This document shows positions 5,428-5,998 of a DNA stretch of 5,998 bases, in pieces. The translations under genes were made by a program, and so were the position numbers. The DNA comes from Actinosomnolentus pattersoniae (SeqCode). Its GTDB lineage: Bacteria; Actinomycetota; UBA4738. Position 1 is the first letter of the stretch; each line of letters opens with the position of its first letter. Below the pieces are notes generated by a model, which saw nothing but the letters and a program-made list of their open reading frames with translations, was not told the DNA's origin and searched no databases. The stretch lies in assembly GCA_013817655.1 (NCBI GenBank), contig JACDCJ010000120.1:1-5998 (forward strand), written 5' to 3'.

Positions 5428-5563
5428 AGCCGCTCGTCCTCCTCCGGGGGTCGCCAGTGTATGTAAGTGGATCGATCAGGCGACCGATGGACGGCGCCTT
5501 CGGCCCCTCTCGCTCTCTCCCGCCATACTCTCGAGAGGACCCACCGGACCTGAGAGGACCGCC
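5428..5563. promoter_or_regulatory. Divergent intergenic region with promoter-like elements
   Basis: This 136-bp gap separates the minus-strand reductase operon from the plus-strand stress-protein-like gene and must hold both promoters. For the minus side, TACACT (5461-5456) is a fair -10 placed about 11 bp before the GGAGGAGGA SD (5445-5437), but the -35 position (GTCGCC) is poor. For the plus side, CATACT (5524-5529) lies 35 bp before the ATG, again without a convincing -35. An 8-bp palindrome GATCGATC (5470-5477) sits between them and could be a regulator site or chance. Confidence 0.35.
5533..5560 (+). repeat. Two copies of GAGAGGACC, 19 bp apart
   Basis: GAGAGGACC occurs at 5533-5541 and 5552-5560. 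The second copy contains the AGAGGA SD of the plus-strand gene at 5564. The repeat is real but short; a paired protein-binding site, a duplicated SD or chance are all open. Confidence 0.4.
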
Positions 5564-5998
5564 ATGGAACCGATCGAGCAGCTCCGGCGGTCCGCCCACG
5601 CCGGACGAATGGTCGAGCACAACGTGCTCGCGCTGTTCCCGGGAATGGGCGAGGCTCGGGCCGCGGTGGATGCCCTCGAGCGGGCGGGCGTCGACGGCAC
5701 CCAGATCTCGATGCGGGGAGGCGCGATCCGCGATGCGGGCCGCCGGGCCGACACGACTCGACGGGACATCGCGGCAACCAGGTTCGTCGGCTCCCGTGCG
5801 TTCGCCGGCGCCGCCGTCGGCGCCCTCGCTGGAGGAGTCCTCGGCTTCGTGCTTGGGGCGTTCGCCTTCGAGATCGGCGCCGTCGCCTTCTGGGGGGCGA
5901 TCGTCGGAGGTGTCCTCGCGGGAGGGGCGGTCGGTGGAATGCTCGGCGGGGTTTCCTCCGTCGGCATCTCACCGGGATGGGAGCTGACGCACGAGCGT
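5564..5998 (+). CDS. Partial membrane protein, general stress protein 17M-like N-terminus with glycine-rich helices
   Basis: The frame is open from ATG 5564 to the window edge, 145 residues without a stop, so the C-terminus is missing. AGAGGA lies 5 nt before the ATG. Residues 20-52 (NVLALFPGMGEARAAVDALERAGVDGTQISM and following) have the strand-helix-strand layout of the general stress protein 17M (YflT-like) domain, in which a short alpha/beta unit precedes membrane segments. Residues about 78-105 and 108-133 are two glycine- and alanine-rich hydrophobic helices with GxxxG-type spacing (GGVLGFVLG, GGAVGGMLGG), then a turn and WELTHE, probably the return to the soluble domain. The gene is divergent from the reductase operon. 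Function in this group is unproven; a stress or envelope role is inferred from family resemblance only. The assignment to the 17M family is moderate; the gene itself is well supported by codon use and topology. Confidence 0.8.
   Translation, partial: MEPIEQLRRSAHAGRMVEHNVLALFPGMGEARAAVDALERAGVDGTQISMRGGAIRDAGRRADTTRRDIAATRFVGSRAFAGAAVGALAGGVLGFVLGAFAFEIGAVAFWGAIVGGVLAGGAVGGMLGGVSSVGISPGWELTHER

Noticed and set aside
4039..5466. 475-codon plus-strand frame antisense to the reductase and the start of gnd
   Set aside because: Same compositional shadow effect; the minus-strand reductase has complete family motifs.

Overview
The window is high-GC DNA with strong Shine-Dalgarno (SD) sites, GTG as well as ATG starts, and actinobacterial-style secreted and redox proteins. 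This suggests a chromosomal segment of a high-GC bacterium, most likely an uncultured actinomycetote. That placement is inference from composition, the SD tail match and protein style; no marker gene is present. I see no mobile element, CRISPR array, tRNA or rRNA.

Main block (5427 down to 919, minus strand): five genes run in the same direction. They encode a ferredoxin/rubredoxin-reductase-like FAD oxidoreductase, a short-form 6-phosphogluconate dehydrogenase (gnd), glucose-6-phosphate 1-dehydrogenase (zwf), a 62-residue protein of unknown function, and a secreted protein with one C-terminal membrane anchor. The first three are packed tightly (11 bp and 0 bp gaps) and look like one operon. 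Zwf and Gnd are the two oxidative steps of the pentose phosphate pathway and yield reduced nicotinamide nucleotide. The flavoprotein would pass electrons from NAD(P)H to a small iron-sulfur carrier or similar acceptor. A GC-rich hairpin at 858-889 closes the block.

Left block (856 down to 1, minus strand): a 5' region of about 290 bp carries a promoter-like pair, a nearly perfect 16-nt anti-anti-SD site, a possible 13-codon leader ORF, a 7-bp inverted repeat and a terminator-like stem followed by a U-rich run. It precedes a small cupredoxin lipoprotein with a full set of type 1 copper ligands. Immediately downstream, and cut by the window edge, is a second lipoprotein whose mature start resembles the first. 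Its reading frame has no ATG, GTG or TTG start and appears to begin at ATT.

Right block (plus strand, from 5564): a divergently transcribed protein, cut by the right edge, has an N-terminal domain like general stress protein 17M and two glycine-rich membrane segments. The 136 bp between it and the reductase gene must hold the divergent promoters.

The most interesting part is the noncoding region 566-857, which looks like an attenuated leader or a tiny separate transcription unit upstream of the cupredoxin pair. The rest is ordinary metabolism in a somewhat unusual arrangement: zwf without its usual opcA or pgl neighbours.
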